From Larix kaempferi (Eukaryota; Streptophyta; Pinopsida; Pinales; Pinaceae), in the NCBI GenBank assembly GCA_027924585.1, contig BSBM01000440.1, positions 9,356,001 to 9,420,000 of the forward strand: a DNA stretch of 64,000 nucleotides, in the 5' to 3' direction. The translations under genes and the position numbers were made by a program. Below are positions 1-10,287 of this stretch, piece by piece (the stretch's first letter is position 1; each line of letters begins with the position of its first letter). The notes below the pieces were generated by a model. The model searched no databases. It saw nothing but the letters and a program-made list of their open reading frames with translations, and had not been told where the DNA came from.

Positions 1-1744
1 AAGAAGATGGATTGGTCACCTGCATAAGTGAAGAAGTTCCTGTCTCAGAGGGAGATGAGGATAAGGCCTTACATAAGAAGAATACAAGCGATCTCGACAG
101 GTATGACTCATCGAGGTATGTTTCGATATTTGTCCATGATTAAGTTTATGGTATGTTTGTCTTCAGGTTATTACAGTTAGTACAATTTTGATTTTAGATT
201 TGTCGTATAACCTTAACAAAATTATGAATGCATGATAGAAGATATTCATTGGTTAGGGTGTTGACACTTATGATTGTACTAATGCATTATGATGTTGTGT
301 GAGGTTGATGTTGTCTGCTAACAAGATACAGGTACATCACAAAAGACAAATCAGGTTCCATGACCATGAAAACATGAAGACAAAGACTCATCCATAATCT
401 TTGTTCTACTTACGAGGTATGTATGACTTTGTTATATTATGCTTAACCTATGAGACATGCAGGTTCTAGCTCAAGATCTCTAAATCATTGAAGAGATTGT
501 TTAGGTGTGTTGTACATAACCAAGTAGGTATACTAATCCAGGTATGTTTCCCATGAATCTTACCTTGTGTTAGGATCCCTTATATAAGTATACTTGGAAT
601 GATTGGTTATGCTTATTCATAAAGTTAGTAATCAAGGGATTATGCATATTATATCTTTTATCTTGATTGATGATATGCATGAGTAAAAGAAGACTTCCCT
701 GAAATCTTGAATACTAATGTTTATTAACTATAATCATGACTATACATTTTCAAGATTATTTAGTACTATAATGTTTTGATAGCATTTAGAATATACTAAT
801 GAGTGTATGTTTGTGCATGAGATCATGAGGATGACTCTTGAGCATGCACAGTGGTACAGAATGAATAGAAGTTCAAAATACATACAGAAGATCAAGCGGG
901 AGGCAACCACACAAACATAAAAGATAAGTATTTGAGTTGTTATTTGAAATAATAATGATATTGCCTGTAATAGGGTGTATGCATATTTGTATTCCTAGAA
1001 TATATAATGCTGAGTATAAACATTCATAGAGCATTGAACAGTATACTACTAATGTGCATATGATTGGCAAGTTGGACAAACATTCCATTATTGCTTGTCT
1101 AGAATGAAACCTCTTTGCTGACATGCCGAGAGCTTTGCACACTCTCGATAGTATGTTCTGGTAGAGATGGAAGGCATCTAGATAGCCACTGTATGCATAC
1201 AAGATATGGGAAAATGTTGTGCCAAAGTATTGGTCAAATTAGTTGCATAACTATGTAAATGATATCTGTATGCATAATAGGTTATTATGTCAATATGATT
1301 TGATGATTATGAAGTATTACTAATCCTGTACTTAATTTTGATTTGTAGGAAAAAAAAAATCATGATGAATGATGAACAAGCGATGGATGTTCAACAAAAG
1401 GATTTACAAATCAAACACACTATAGAAAGCTTATGGTTAAGAGATTATCTTAGAAAGAGGAAGAGAATCATGATGAGATGTTTTTACCATTCTCTTAATA
1501 ATATAATCAGGTTCTGTATGGGTTCCCAGGATCGGTAGTCAATTGATGAGCTTAATGATCATCATGGGTGATGTGGATCTCAACCCTTGCTACAAGGTTG
1601 AATATGGCTTCTATACACATATGACATGGATGCAAGAAGAAACTCACCATAGAGTTCGAATGACTTTGAGGCTCATTTTAGTAGACCCATCTGACGAGAG
1701 ATGGCACAGATAGATATGCAGAAGATCACTCAATGCAGAGTGTG
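1..1744. other. Uncharacterised AT-rich stretch upstream of the Copia-1 pol remnant
   Basis: I recognise no protein domain here. The stretch is AT-rich and scattered with stops in all frames. It should be internal sequence of Copia-1, because the RT/RNase H remnant follows and no LTR boundary is visible, but it could also contain an older insertion. Several AGGTATGT strings (near 114, 414 and 541) resemble splice donors without a convincing exon around them. Confidence 0.4.
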
Positions 1745-2035
1745 AATAATGGACAATTGACAGCTTCATGACAAAGCTTGGGCTTTACCAGAAGTAAAGT
1801 TGATCCTAACCTTTACCTAAAGGTTGTGGATGATAAACCTTTCATACCATTATTATGTGACGATGATCTCTTTCTGACAAGGAATGAGAAACAGATCATG
1901 AAAATGGCTGCAGAAATAAAAATGAAAGATCTCAGATTAATGCACTACTTCTTAGGTCTAGAAGTATGGCATGATCCAAAAGGAATCTTTTAAATCGAGG
2001 TAAGTATACTGTGAAGTTTCTAAAAAAGATTTGAT
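1745..2035 (+). pseudogene. Copia-1 reverse transcriptase, C-terminal remnant
   Basis: The translation shows the palm-domain end of a Ty1/copia reverse transcriptase: SFMTKL, then a one-base frameshift, then GFTRSKVDPNLY, the active-site region LLCDDDLFLT, and LRLMHYFLGLEVW. In the family the active site is YVDD; here it reads CDDD, keeping both metal-binding aspartates but losing Tyr and Val. A stop follows GIF at 1991-1993, where copia proteins normally continue. The enzyme would copy element RNA into cDNA in a virus-like particle. With a frameshift, a stop and an altered active site this copy is dead. Confidence 0.85.
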
Positions 2036-2805
2036 ATGTTGGAGTGTAAAGCCATGGCCACTCCCATGGACTCCAACTTGAAGTTATTAGTTAATGACTC
2101 ATCGGATTTAGTAGACCTAACCCTATATAGACAAATCATTGGGCCAATGATGTATTTAACAAATACTAGGCCAGATATATGCTTTGTTGTAAATACCGTA
2201 AGTCAGTATCTAGTAGAACCTAGAAAGGTTCACTTAATAGCTACAAAGCATGTAGTGAGGTACCTAAAAGGTACTATAGATTTTGGTCTATATAATCTTG
2301 GAGGTCATGAACTCCGATTACATGGTTACTCAGATTCTGACTGGGCAGGAAGTGTCTCAGACAGAAAGAGTACATCAGGTGGATGTTATAGTCTTGAATC
2401 TACCATGATCTCATGGTTTAGCAAGAAACAATCTAGTGTGGCTCTCAGTATTACTGAAACAGAATATATGGCTATCTGCTCTGCCAGCTGTGAAGCAGTG
2501 TGGCTTCAGAAGCTATTATATGGAGTGTTGACTTAGAAATGGATCCCACTGTGATTATGTGTGACAATCAAAGCTACATTAAGATGACTGAAAATCCTGT
2601 GTTCCACGATAAGTCAAAACACATAGAGATCCGATACTTCTATATACGAGATATGGTGCAAAGAGGAGCTATCAAGCTCGTATATATAAGCACTGAGGAC
2701 CAGATTGCTGATATCTTGACTAAACCTCTGTCTCGAGTAAAGTTTGAATACTTTCGAGACAAGCTTGGTGTAGTTCAAAAGGAACCTCCTAGAAAGGGGG
2801 AGTAG
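2036..2805 (+). pseudogene. Copia-1 RNase H domain, frameshifted
   Basis: The first segment (to about 2515) begins LECKAMATPMD and has the RT-RNase H connection LYRQIIGPMMYL, then the RNase H core HGYSDSDWAGSVSDRKSTSG (catalytic Asp in SDSDWAG) and TETEYMAICSA (catalytic Glu). A frameshift near 2515 moves the rest to the next frame: IMCDNQSYIKM (catalytic Asp in CDNQS), SKHIEIRYFYIRD and ADILTKPLSRVKFEYFRDKLG. The stop at 2803-2805 is the natural pol end. RNase H removes the RNA strand during reverse transcription. All expected motifs are present, so only the frameshift breaks it. Confidence 0.9.
2793..2802 (+). promoter_or_regulatory. First polypurine tract of Copia-1 (PPT-like)
   Basis: AAAGGGGGAG overlaps the pol stop codon, which is where a copia polypurine tract usually sits, directly before the 3' LTR. 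Here the LTR does not follow. Instead about 2.2 kb of repeats lie between this tract and a second, similar one at 5070-5078. It may be a relic of an ancestral LTR junction. Confidence 0.45.
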
Positions 2806-2904
2806 CATGATTCCTGATGACAAGCAAGTCTCATCAATAATAAGACTTCACCTAGTCACTTAGAAATAGTTAGATTTAGGACTACTTTATTCTATTTAGT
2901 TTTA

Positions 2905-3352
2905 CGTATACATGATTGTGATGATGGATGTATTAGTGAGAATACATGATTTTGATGTTAGATGTATACATGCTTTTGATGATAGATGTATTAGTGAGAA
3001 TACATGCTTTTGATGATAGATGTATGCATGATTGTGATGATAGATGTATTAGTGAGAATACATGCTTTTGATGATAGATGTATACATGATTGTGATGATA
3101 GATGTATTAGTTAGAATACATGCTTTTGATGATAGATGTATACATGATTGTGATGATAGATGTATTAGTGAGAATACATGCTTTTGATGTTAGATGTATA
3201 CATGCTTTTGATGATAGATGTATTAGTGAGAATACATGCTTTTGATGACAGATGTATACATGCTTGTGATGATAGATGTATTAGTGAAAATACATGCTTT
3301 TGATGATAGATATATACATGCTCTTGATGATAGATGTATTGATGAGAATACA
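2905..3352 (+). repeat. 58-bp tandem repeat, about 7-8 copies
   Basis: The string TATTAGTGAGAATACATG recurs every 58 bp (2931, 2989, 3047, 3105, 3163, 3221, 3279, 3337). Each unit also carries two or three copies of a TGATGATAGATGTAT-like submotif, so the unit itself is internally repetitive. It lies between Copia-1 RNase H and the 3' LTR. Confidence 0.95.
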
Positions 3353-3353
3353 A

Positions 3354-3680
3354 TTGAGGGGATTGGATCATCCCTGGACTTTCAGTCCTAAAGAGAGCCG
3401 TAGACGTGAGGTCTCCGAGAATGAAGTCCTTAGTGGACAGTTGAGGGGATTGGATCATCCCTGGACTTTCAATCCTAAAGAGAGCCGTAGACGTGAGGTC
3501 TCCGAGAATGAAGTCCTTAGTGGACAGTTGAGGGGATTGGATCATCCCTGGACTTTCAGTCCTAAAGAGAGCCGTAGACGTGAGGTCTCCGAGAATGAAG
3601 TCCTTAGTGGACAGTTGAGGGGATTGGATCATCCCTGGACTTTCAGTCCTAAAGAGAGCCGTAGACGTATGTCTTCGATA
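3354..3680 (+). repeat. 87-bp tandem repeat, almost 4 copies
   Basis: TTGAGGGGATTGGATCATCC starts at 3354, 3441, 3528 and 3615, an exact 87-bp period with near-identical copies. The fourth copy passes directly into the related 66-bp array: both share a core with GGATTGGATCAT, TGGACTT, GAGCCGTAGACGT. The 66-bp unit therefore looks like a shortened derivative. Confidence 0.97.
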
Positions 3681-4345
3681 ATGAAGGGATTGGATCATTC
3701 CTGGACTTCAGTCCGAAAGAAGAGCCGTAGACGTATGTCTTCAATAATGAAGGGATTGGATCATTCCTGGACTTCAGTCCGAAAGAAGAGCCGTAGACGT
3801 ATGTCTTCGATAATGAAGGGATTGGATCATTCCTGGACTTCAGTCCGAAAGAAGAGCCGTAGACGTATGTCTTCGATAATGAAGGGATTGGATCATTCCT
3901 GGACTTCAGTCCGAAAGAAGAGCCGTAGACGTATGTCTTCGATAATGAAGGGATTGGATCATTCCTGGACTTCAGTCCGAAAGAAGAGCCGTAGACGTAT
4001 GTCTTCGATAATGAAGGGATTGGATCATTCCTGGACTTCAGTCCGAAAGAAGAGCCGTAGACGTATGTCTTCGATGATGAAGGGATTGGATCATTCCTAG
4101 AATTCAGTCCGAAAGAAGAGCCGTAGATGTATGTCTTCGATAATGAAGGGATTGGATCATTCCTGGACTTCAGTCCGAAAGAAGAGCCGTAGACGTATGT
4201 CTTCGATGATGAAGGGATTGGATCATTCCTGGACTTCAGTCCGAAAGAAGAGCCGTAGACGTATGTCTTCGATGATGAAGGGATTGGATCATTCCTGGAC
4301 TTTAGTCCGAAAGAAGAGCCGTAGACGTATGTCTTCGAAAAATGA
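3681..4345 (+). repeat. 66-bp tandem repeat, about 10 copies
   Basis: ATGAAGGGATTGGATCATTC recurs every 66 bp from 3681 (next at 3747), with very few substitutions. 66 and 87 are multiples of three, so long open frames run through both arrays on both strands. I read that as a consequence of period length, not as evidence for a protein. Imperfect copies continue to about 4490. Confidence 0.97.
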
Positions 4346-4489
4346 AGTCCTGAATGAACAGGAAGGGGATTGCATCATCCCTGGACTGAGGTCCCAGAAT
4401 TGATCCGTAGACTGAAGTCTCCGAGAACTGAAGATTGGATTGTATCATCCATGGACCTATGTCCTAAAAAGAGCAGGATTGATCATCCT

Positions 4490-4910
4490 AGGAATATGAT
4501 CGTATGATGATGATGCTGATGATCGTATGATGACGATGCTGATGATCGTATGATGACGATGCTGATGATCGTGCGGTGACGATGCTGATGATCGTATGAT
4601 GACGATGCTGATGATCGTGTGATGACGATGCTGATGATCGTGTGATGACGATGCTGATGACGATGCTGATGATCGTATGATGACGATGCTGATGATCGTG
4701 TGATGACGATGCTGATGATCGTGTGATGACGATGATGATGATCGTATGATGACTATGTTGATCGTGATACTGATGATCGTATGATGACGATGCTGATGAT
4801 CGTATGATGACGATGCTGATGATCGTGTGATGACGATGCTGATGATCGTGTGATGATGATGCTGATGATTGTGTTGATCGTGTGTTGACGATGCTGATGA
4901 TTGAGTACTA
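4490..4910 (+). repeat. 23-bp tandem repeat, about 17 copies
   Basis: CGTATGATGACGATGCTGAT recurs at 23-bp steps (4501, 4524, 4547 and on). Variants carry CGTGTGATG and an occasional extra GATGCTGATGAC. Rich in GAT trinucleotides. It is the fourth, unrelated repeat type in the Copia-1 3' region. Confidence 0.93.
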
Positions 4911-5069
4911 TCAACTCTGATGATGTTGATGTTCCAGTATTGAAGATGTTCTAGTAACTAGTTGAGTTACTGATGATGTTGAGAAAGCTTCCAATGATTT
5001 ATAGATGTATCATGTATGATGTTGATGACTCCTTGCTCGTGCAGATGCTGTTATAATATCCTTCTCGTT

Positions 5070-5078
5070 AAGGGGGAG
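5070..5078 (+). promoter_or_regulatory. Polypurine tract of Copia-1
   Basis: AAGGGGGAG directly precedes TGTTGAGATATT, the LTR start. In LTR elements this tract resists RNase H and primes plus-strand DNA synthesis. Confidence 0.85.
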
Positions 5079-5682
5079 TGTTGAGATATTGTAACTTCAA
5101 AGAATATTATAATTGTACTTTATTATTCCGGAGATGTTTCATTCCTCCGTAAAGATCTTATTGTATATCCGGAGATGTTTATTCCTCTGTCAGAATGTGG
5201 TAACTTGGGTTATTAGACTTCCCTAGTGGAGGTCGGCCCTTTATGTGTTATGTGGGTCAAAGGGTTATTAGACCACCCTAGAGGGGTCGGCCCAGTCAGT
5301 TGTAGTGGGGTATTTAACCCATTGGTTAAATACGAGCCTACGTGTACATATGTAAAATACATGTCAGTGTAGTGTATAAATAGAGGAGGTGTGTTCCTCA
5401 TTTGACACACACACACACTTGAGGATAGCGCACTTGTGGAGGAGAGGTCTGCTATTTTGGAGGAGGAGATCATGTCTCAGGGTTTCATCTATGTATATTG
5501 TTGGTCATCTATATTGAGGAAGCTTTGCTGGGTTTTCTACCCCATGAGGGTTTCCCAGGATAAATCTCTGTCTCTTGTGTTTATGCTGTGCTTGTTTTTT
5601 CTTCAGTGATCCTGTATATGCTATTATTGTGAAATGGAATGTAATGCTGCTATTTTCTGTCTTAGCATATTGAATTTTAACA
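5079..5682 (+). repeat. Copia-1 3' LTR (604 bp)
   Basis: It begins TGTTGAGATATTG right after the polypurine tract and ends TTTTAACA. The end is fixed by the next base: from 5683 the sequence reads in frame as the Gypsy-1 gag coiled coil. A TATA box lies at 5375-5382. The matching 5' LTR lies left of the window. The expected 5-bp target duplication would be CTACG (5683-5687), which can be tested on upstream sequence. Confidence 0.88.
5375..5382 (+). promoter_or_regulatory. TATA box of the Copia-1 LTR
   Basis: TATAAATA lies 296 bp into the LTR, a normal place for the pol II promoter that marks the U3/R transition. Read from sequence only. Confidence 0.6.
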
Positions 5683-6800
5683 CTACGTACTGTAAAAGAT
5701 TTAAAATCTGAAATAAGGACTGTTAAAGAAGAAAATGAACGAAATATGAAGGCACAGGAAGAGTTAAATCAAATTTTAATGGAGAAATACCATAACGAGG
5801 AAAGAGGAAGGAAGTCAGAAGTAAATTCTGATTCTGGTACAATGTCTCACAAACATAAGAGTAAGAAAGCAAAGAATGGTAAAAATAATATTTACTCTTC
5901 ATCTGAATTTGATCAAAGTAATTATAATTCTGTTCATGACAGTAGTGACAGTGATTGTTGTTCTAAGAAGAGGAAGCATAAGCATCATGAACACATTACA
6001 GGAGAGTTTAAAAAGATTAATCCACCAACCTTTAATGGTGAAAGTGAGAAGGGCGAGACAACTAAAGCATGGCTGTCTGGAATGAAGAAATACTTTCATA
6101 TTTACGATTACTCTTCTCAGTTAAAAGCCAAGATGGCTATTTATAATTTGATCGGAAAGGTAGATATTTGGTGGAAGGATCTTAAAATAATTAAGAGCAT
6201 TAAAGAAAGAGACATAACTTGGAGTATGTTTAAACATTTATTTAATAAAAATTTCTTGTCAGAGCAGTACTATGAAGATAAATCCAAGGAATTTTATGAT
6301 TTAAAATTGGGTACTATGAGTATGAAGGAGTTGTGCAGAAAGTTCCTTAGCTTGCTGAGGTATGTACCTTACACGGCCGAAGAGAAGCCTAAGATACAAA
6401 GGTTTCTAAGTTGTCTACCTTTCAAAATAAAATATAGGATCGAATATGATAACCCTTCCACTTTGGAAGAGGCTAAGAGGAAAGCTAATTTCTATTTTGA
6501 CCAAAACAAAAAAAGAGAAAGAATATCTGGCTGGAAGAGTAACAAGTCTAATCATTTTGATCATAAAAAGAAGAGTTTTAATCATAATTTTGAATTTTTA
6601 AGAAAAAATTTAATAATAGAAATTTTCCAAGTAATAATAATTACAAGAGCAATGCACCATAGAATTTTACTACTACAAGGAATGTGCCTAATAATAATAA
6701 CAACACCAGATATGCTGAACAGAAAGCACCTTTGAAGTGTTATGATTGCAGTGGACCCCATACTAGATCTCAATGCCCACGCAACAAAAAGATAGTCAAC
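5683..6800 (+). pseudogene. Gypsy-1 gag (capsid and zinc knuckle), 5'-truncated by Copia-1
   Basis: From the first base after the Copia-1 LTR the frame is open and reads a charged heptad-like coil (TVKDLKSEIRTVKEENERN), followed by a Lys/Ser/His-rich stretch. The capsid domain begins near 6010 with INPPTFNGE and contains TKAWLSGMKKYF, VDIWWKDL, ITWSMFKHLFNKNF and TMSMKELCRKFLSLLRYVPY, the usual retrotransposon gag core. A frameshift near 6600 separates it from the single knuckle CYDCSGPHTRSQC (about 6738-6776), a slightly short CX2CX3HX4C. Gag builds the virus-like particle and binds RNA. The true N-terminus is lost from this window. Confidence 0.88.
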
Positions 6801-6889
6801 AACATTCACACCATACAAGAAGAGCCTTCAGTTGGTGATGTAGCAAGAGAGATGCCCAGGATAAATGGAGCACTGGAAAATCGTCAAGC

Positions 6890-7600
6890 AGATCATCAAA
6901 CATGTATGGTTGAAATCAAAGATATGATACACAACAAATCTATTTCCATTCTAATAGATCCAGGTGCAAGTTTGAATTACATTTCCCCTGAATTAGTGAA
7001 AAGTTGCAAGTTAAAGGTAGAGAAATTTGATAATTCATGGTTAGTTTAGCTAGCAACAGGCATTAAAAGAAAGGCTACAGATTTTGTCAAAAGTTGTGAT
7101 GTATTTATGAGTCAGTTGAAAACGCAAGTTAATCTGAAAGTTTTACCATTAGGGTCATATGACTTGTTGATTGGCATGGACTGGCTGGAACAGCATAGAG
7201 TAGTGCTAAATTGTTATGAGAAATCTTTTACTTGTTTGAATAATGAAGGCAAAACTGAAACAATAAAAGGAATTCATAGGAAGATTTCTGTAAGACAAAT
7301 TTCTGCTTTACAAGTTAAGAGAGTTGCAAGAAAGGGTTGTAAAATGTTTGCTGTTAATGTTATTAATGATGAATGTTCATCTAAAGAAGATAAGTTAAAA
7401 CTGGAGGATATACCCATCCTTAGGGAATTTTTTTATGTATTCCTAGAAGAAATTCCAGGACTACCTCCGAAAAGGGAACTTGATTTCACCATTGAGTTAG
7501 TACCGGGTGCGGTACCAAACTCAAAGACTCCCCACAGAATGAATATTCTGGATTTAAATGAACTAACATCTCAGTTGAAAGAATTAATAGATAAAAACTA
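6890..7600 (+). pseudogene. Gypsy-1 aspartic protease and linker to RT
   Basis: The protease core reads ISILIDPGASLNYIS. The family motif is D-[ST]-G; here it is D-P-G, so the catalytic loop is altered. The second conserved patch YDLLIGMDWLEQH follows near 7160. An in-frame TAG at 7047-7049 separates the two. The frame continues to a TAA at 7599-7601 through IPGLPPKRELDFTIELVPGA, the usual RT N-terminal approach. The protease would cut the Gag-Pol polyprotein. It shares its frame with the knuckle upstream. Confidence 0.85.
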
Positions 7601-8330
7601 AATAAGGCCTAGTGTGTCCTCATGGGGAGAACCGGTTATTTTTTTTAAAAAGAAGGACGGAACCATGCGATTGTGCATAGATTACTGTCAACTTAATAAA
7701 ATGACAATAAAAACTTATATCCCTTGCCCCGCATTGACAATCTATTTGATCAAGTACGTGGAGCAGATATATTCACTAAAATTGATTTAAGGTCCGGATA
7801 TCATCAAGTTAGAATAAAAGACGAAGACAACTTCAAAACTGCTTTCAGAACTCGTTATGGACACTACGAGTTCGTAGTTATGCCTTTTGGGCTAACTAAC
7901 GCACCGACAGTCTTCATGTGTTTAATGAACAACATTCTGCACAAGTAGTTGGATAGGTTTGTAGTTGTGTTCATTGATGATATTCTAATTTACTCAAAAA
8001 CTAAAAAAGAGCATGATGAACATTTAAGAATAATTCTGCAAGTGTTAAGAGAACATCAGCTTTATGGTAAGTTTAGCAATTGTGACTTTTATAAAGATAA
8101 AATACAGTACCTAGGTCACATAACTTCTAAAGATGGAATTTACGTCGACCCTGATAAGATAAAAACAATTAATGAGTGGCCTATCGCTAAAGACGTAACT
8201 GATGTACGATCATTTATGGGAATAACATGTTACTATAGAAAGTTTATTGAAGGATTCTCTAGAATTACGAATCCCATCACTTCTTTGCAGAAGAAGGGGA
8301 AGAAATTCGTATGGGATAAAAAATGACAAG
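7601..8330 (+). pseudogene. Gypsy-1 reverse transcriptase
   Basis: Blocks in order: [20 protein letters not shown] (7617 on), a frameshift near 7715, [54 protein letters not shown] (fingers and palm), then the active-site block VVFIDDILIYS, whose FIDD keeps both aspartates. A TAG at 7946-7948 lies just before that block. The thumb and connection follow: LGHITSKDGIYVDPDKI and DVRSFMGITCYYRKFI. The segment ends at a TGA (8324-8326). The catalytic centre is intact; frameshift and stops are the lesions. Confidence 0.92.
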
Positions 8331-8765
8331 AAAGTTTTAATAAGTTAAAAGAATTATTAACAATCGCACCCATTTTACAAATTGTTGATCCTAATAAGGA
8401 CTTCATTGTATGCACTGATGCATGTAACGAGGGACTTGGAGGGGTCTTAACTCAAGAAGGTCATGCTATTTCTTTTGATTCTAGAAAGTTAAAAATCCAT
8501 GAAAAGAATTATGTAAATTACGATCTAGAGTTGGCAGCTTTGATACATGCACTGAAAATGTGGTGCCATCACTTGATTGGAAGAAAGTTTATACTAATGA
8601 CAGATAATAAGGGTTTAAAATACTTATTGGATCAAACAAATCTAAACGCAAGGAAAGCTAGATGGCTAGCTTTCCTTAGTGAGTATGATTTCGAAATTCA
8701 AAACATTAAGGGTAAATAAAACAAAATTACTGATGCCTTGAGCAGAAATGCCAGATTAAATTTTG
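8327..8765 (+). pseudogene. Gypsy-1 RNase H
   Basis: In the RT frame it reads FIVCTDACNEGLGGVLTQEG (catalytic Asp in TDA), then KNYVNYDLELAALIHALKMW (catalytic Glu in DLELAA) and FILMTDNKGLKYLL (catalytic Asp in TDNKGL). It ends with the conserved ARWLAFLSEYDFEI and, past a TAA at 8717-8719, DALSRN. All three acidic residues are present. Its role is to degrade the RNA template during reverse transcription. Confidence 0.92.
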
Positions 8766-9984
8766 TGGAAGCAATCAACATGTTTAAGACAGATATGGAA
8801 AATCAGATCGAAGAAGGAATTAAGCAAGATGAAAATTATCAAAAATTGCATGATAAGGTTGCTGCAAATTTATCTAAAAATTTAATAATAGAATACAACA
8901 TTAATGAAAAAGGCTTGATGACATATAAAAACAGAATTTATATACCTAATGTGTCAACAGTTAAATTGCTGATTTTGGATGATGTGCATAAAATTCCTTA
9001 TTCAGGACATCCTGGTTATCAGAAAATGATAACTATGTTAAGGAAGGATTATTTTTGGCCCAACGTGAAGAATGAAGTGGCTGAGTACATAGCTAGGTGT
9101 TTTGAATGTCAGACCATTAAGGATGAACATAAAAACCCAGCTAGCCTATTGCAGCCATTTCGAATTCCGGAATGGAAGTGGGAGATTATAAGTATTGATT
9201 TTATTACAGGTTTACCTAAGAATAAAAAACATAATGATTCAATAATGGTTGATGTGGATAAACTTAGTAAATCTGCTCATTTGATTCTTGTTAAGACTAC
9301 ATTCAAAGCTGCTAACGATGCATATGTGTTTGTGAAGCAAATATTTCGCTTGCATGGAATTCCAAAGGTAATTATTTTTTATTGAGCCTCCAAGTTTACT
9401 GGAAATTTCTGGACAACATTGTTTAAGGGTTTAAATACTAAATTAAATTTCAGTACTGCTTTCCATCCACAAACCGACGGACAAACTGAAAGGGTTAATC
9501 AAATTTTAGAAGACATGTTACGAATGTATGTTAAAGATTAGCCAACTAAGTGGGAAGATTATTTACATTTAGTTGAACTTGCATACAATAATCATTATCA
9601 AGCATCTGCTAGACTTAGTCCATTTGAGATTTTATATGGAAGAAAGTGTTGTACTCCTATTTCTTGGGATAACCCTGTCGACAGATTAATGTTAGGACCA
9701 TATTTGTTAAAATAAATGGAGCTAACCGTGAAACAGGTTCAAGGAAACTTAAAAGTTGTACAAGATTGGAAAAACGTTATGCAGATTTGAAATGCACTGA
9801 AAGAGAATTTCAGGTTGGAGATCATGTTTTTATAAAGGTAAAACCCAAGAAAAGTTCTTTAAAGCTTGGGAGTTGTGCTAAACTAGCACCAAGGCACTGT
9901 GGACCATTTGAAGTCCTATCAAGAATTGGACCTGTTGCATATCAGTTGGCTTTGCCATCTAACTTAAAAATCCATAATATTTTT
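8766..9984 (+). pseudogene. Gypsy-1 integrase with altered catalytic Asp
   Basis: The zinc-binding HHCC region reads VHKIPYSGHPGYQKM .. ARCFECQTIK. The core has the first catalytic Asp in IISIDFITGLP. At the second (near 9378) the family reads S-D-R-A-S-K-F-T; here it is F-Y-stop-A-S-K-F-T, so the Asp has become Tyr and a TGA follows. The catalytic Glu is present in [12 protein letters not shown]. Further stops lie near 9540 and 9714, with a frameshift before 9766. GPFEVLSRIGPVAYQLALP marks the C-terminal barrel. It would join element DNA to the chromosome; this copy cannot. Confidence 0.9.
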
Positions 9985-10248
9985 CACATTTCTGCTTTAA
10001 AGAAGTATGTGCATGATGCTACTCATGTGTTGAATTGGAATGACATACAGGTGGAACCCGAAGGAGATTTTCAGGTGGAACTGGACTGTATTCTCGACAG
10101 GAGGGAAATTATGCTCCGGAATCATACCATAGGGTAGGTAAAGGTGCAATGTAAGCACCTTAGCTCTGATGAAGCTACCTGGGAACTGGAAAGTAACATG
10201 CAGATAGCATATCCGGCTCTGTTTCAAGAAGGCTCTGATGAAGAATAA
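9985..10248 (+). pseudogene. Gypsy-1 chromodomain-like integrase tail
   Basis: After FHISALKKYVHD the tail reads VELDCILDRREIMLRN, a stop at 10135-10137 where the family has Trp or Gln, then VKVQCKHLSSDEATWELE and a TAA at 10246-10248. The pattern I-L-D-R-R..L-R-[NS]..[I]..VK-V-[QK]-W-[KR]..S..EATWE is the chromodomain-like tail of plant chromoviruses, thought to steer integration to particular chromatin. It is in frame with the segment starting at 9766. Confidence 0.85.
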
Positions 10249-10274
10249 GTAACATTGAGCATGATGTTGAGCTT

Positions 10275-10283
10275 AAGTGGGGG
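10275..10283 (+). promoter_or_regulatory. Polypurine tract of Gypsy-1
   Basis: AAGTGGGGG lies 5 bp before TGTAACATACCCC. The spacing and sequence resemble other plant Tekay-type elements as I know them (inference). Confidence 0.7.
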
Positions 10284-10287
10284 TGTT

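Larger units (their letters stand above)
1..5682 (+). mobile_element. Copia-1: 3' part of a Ty1/copia LTR retrotransposon
   Basis: Order seen: RT C-terminus, RNase H, a first purine tract (2793-2802), about 2.2 kb of tandem repeats, a second purine tract (5070-5078), then a TG..CA LTR (5079-5682). RT before RNase H with the motifs listed below is Ty1/copia. The 5' LTR, gag and integrase lie left of the window or are unrecognisable. The base after the LTR resumes the gag frame of Gypsy-1, so Copia-1 is inserted in Gypsy-1. Confidence 0.85.

Noticed and set aside
3165-4403. Long ORFs on both strands in the 87/66-bp arrays as genes
   Set aside because: They exist because the periods are multiples of three; no domain, start context or non-repeat coding sequence supports them.
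2905-4910. CRISPR-like arrays of regular direct repeats
   Set aside because: The units are contiguous with no unique spacers between them, and the context is a plant retrotransposon.
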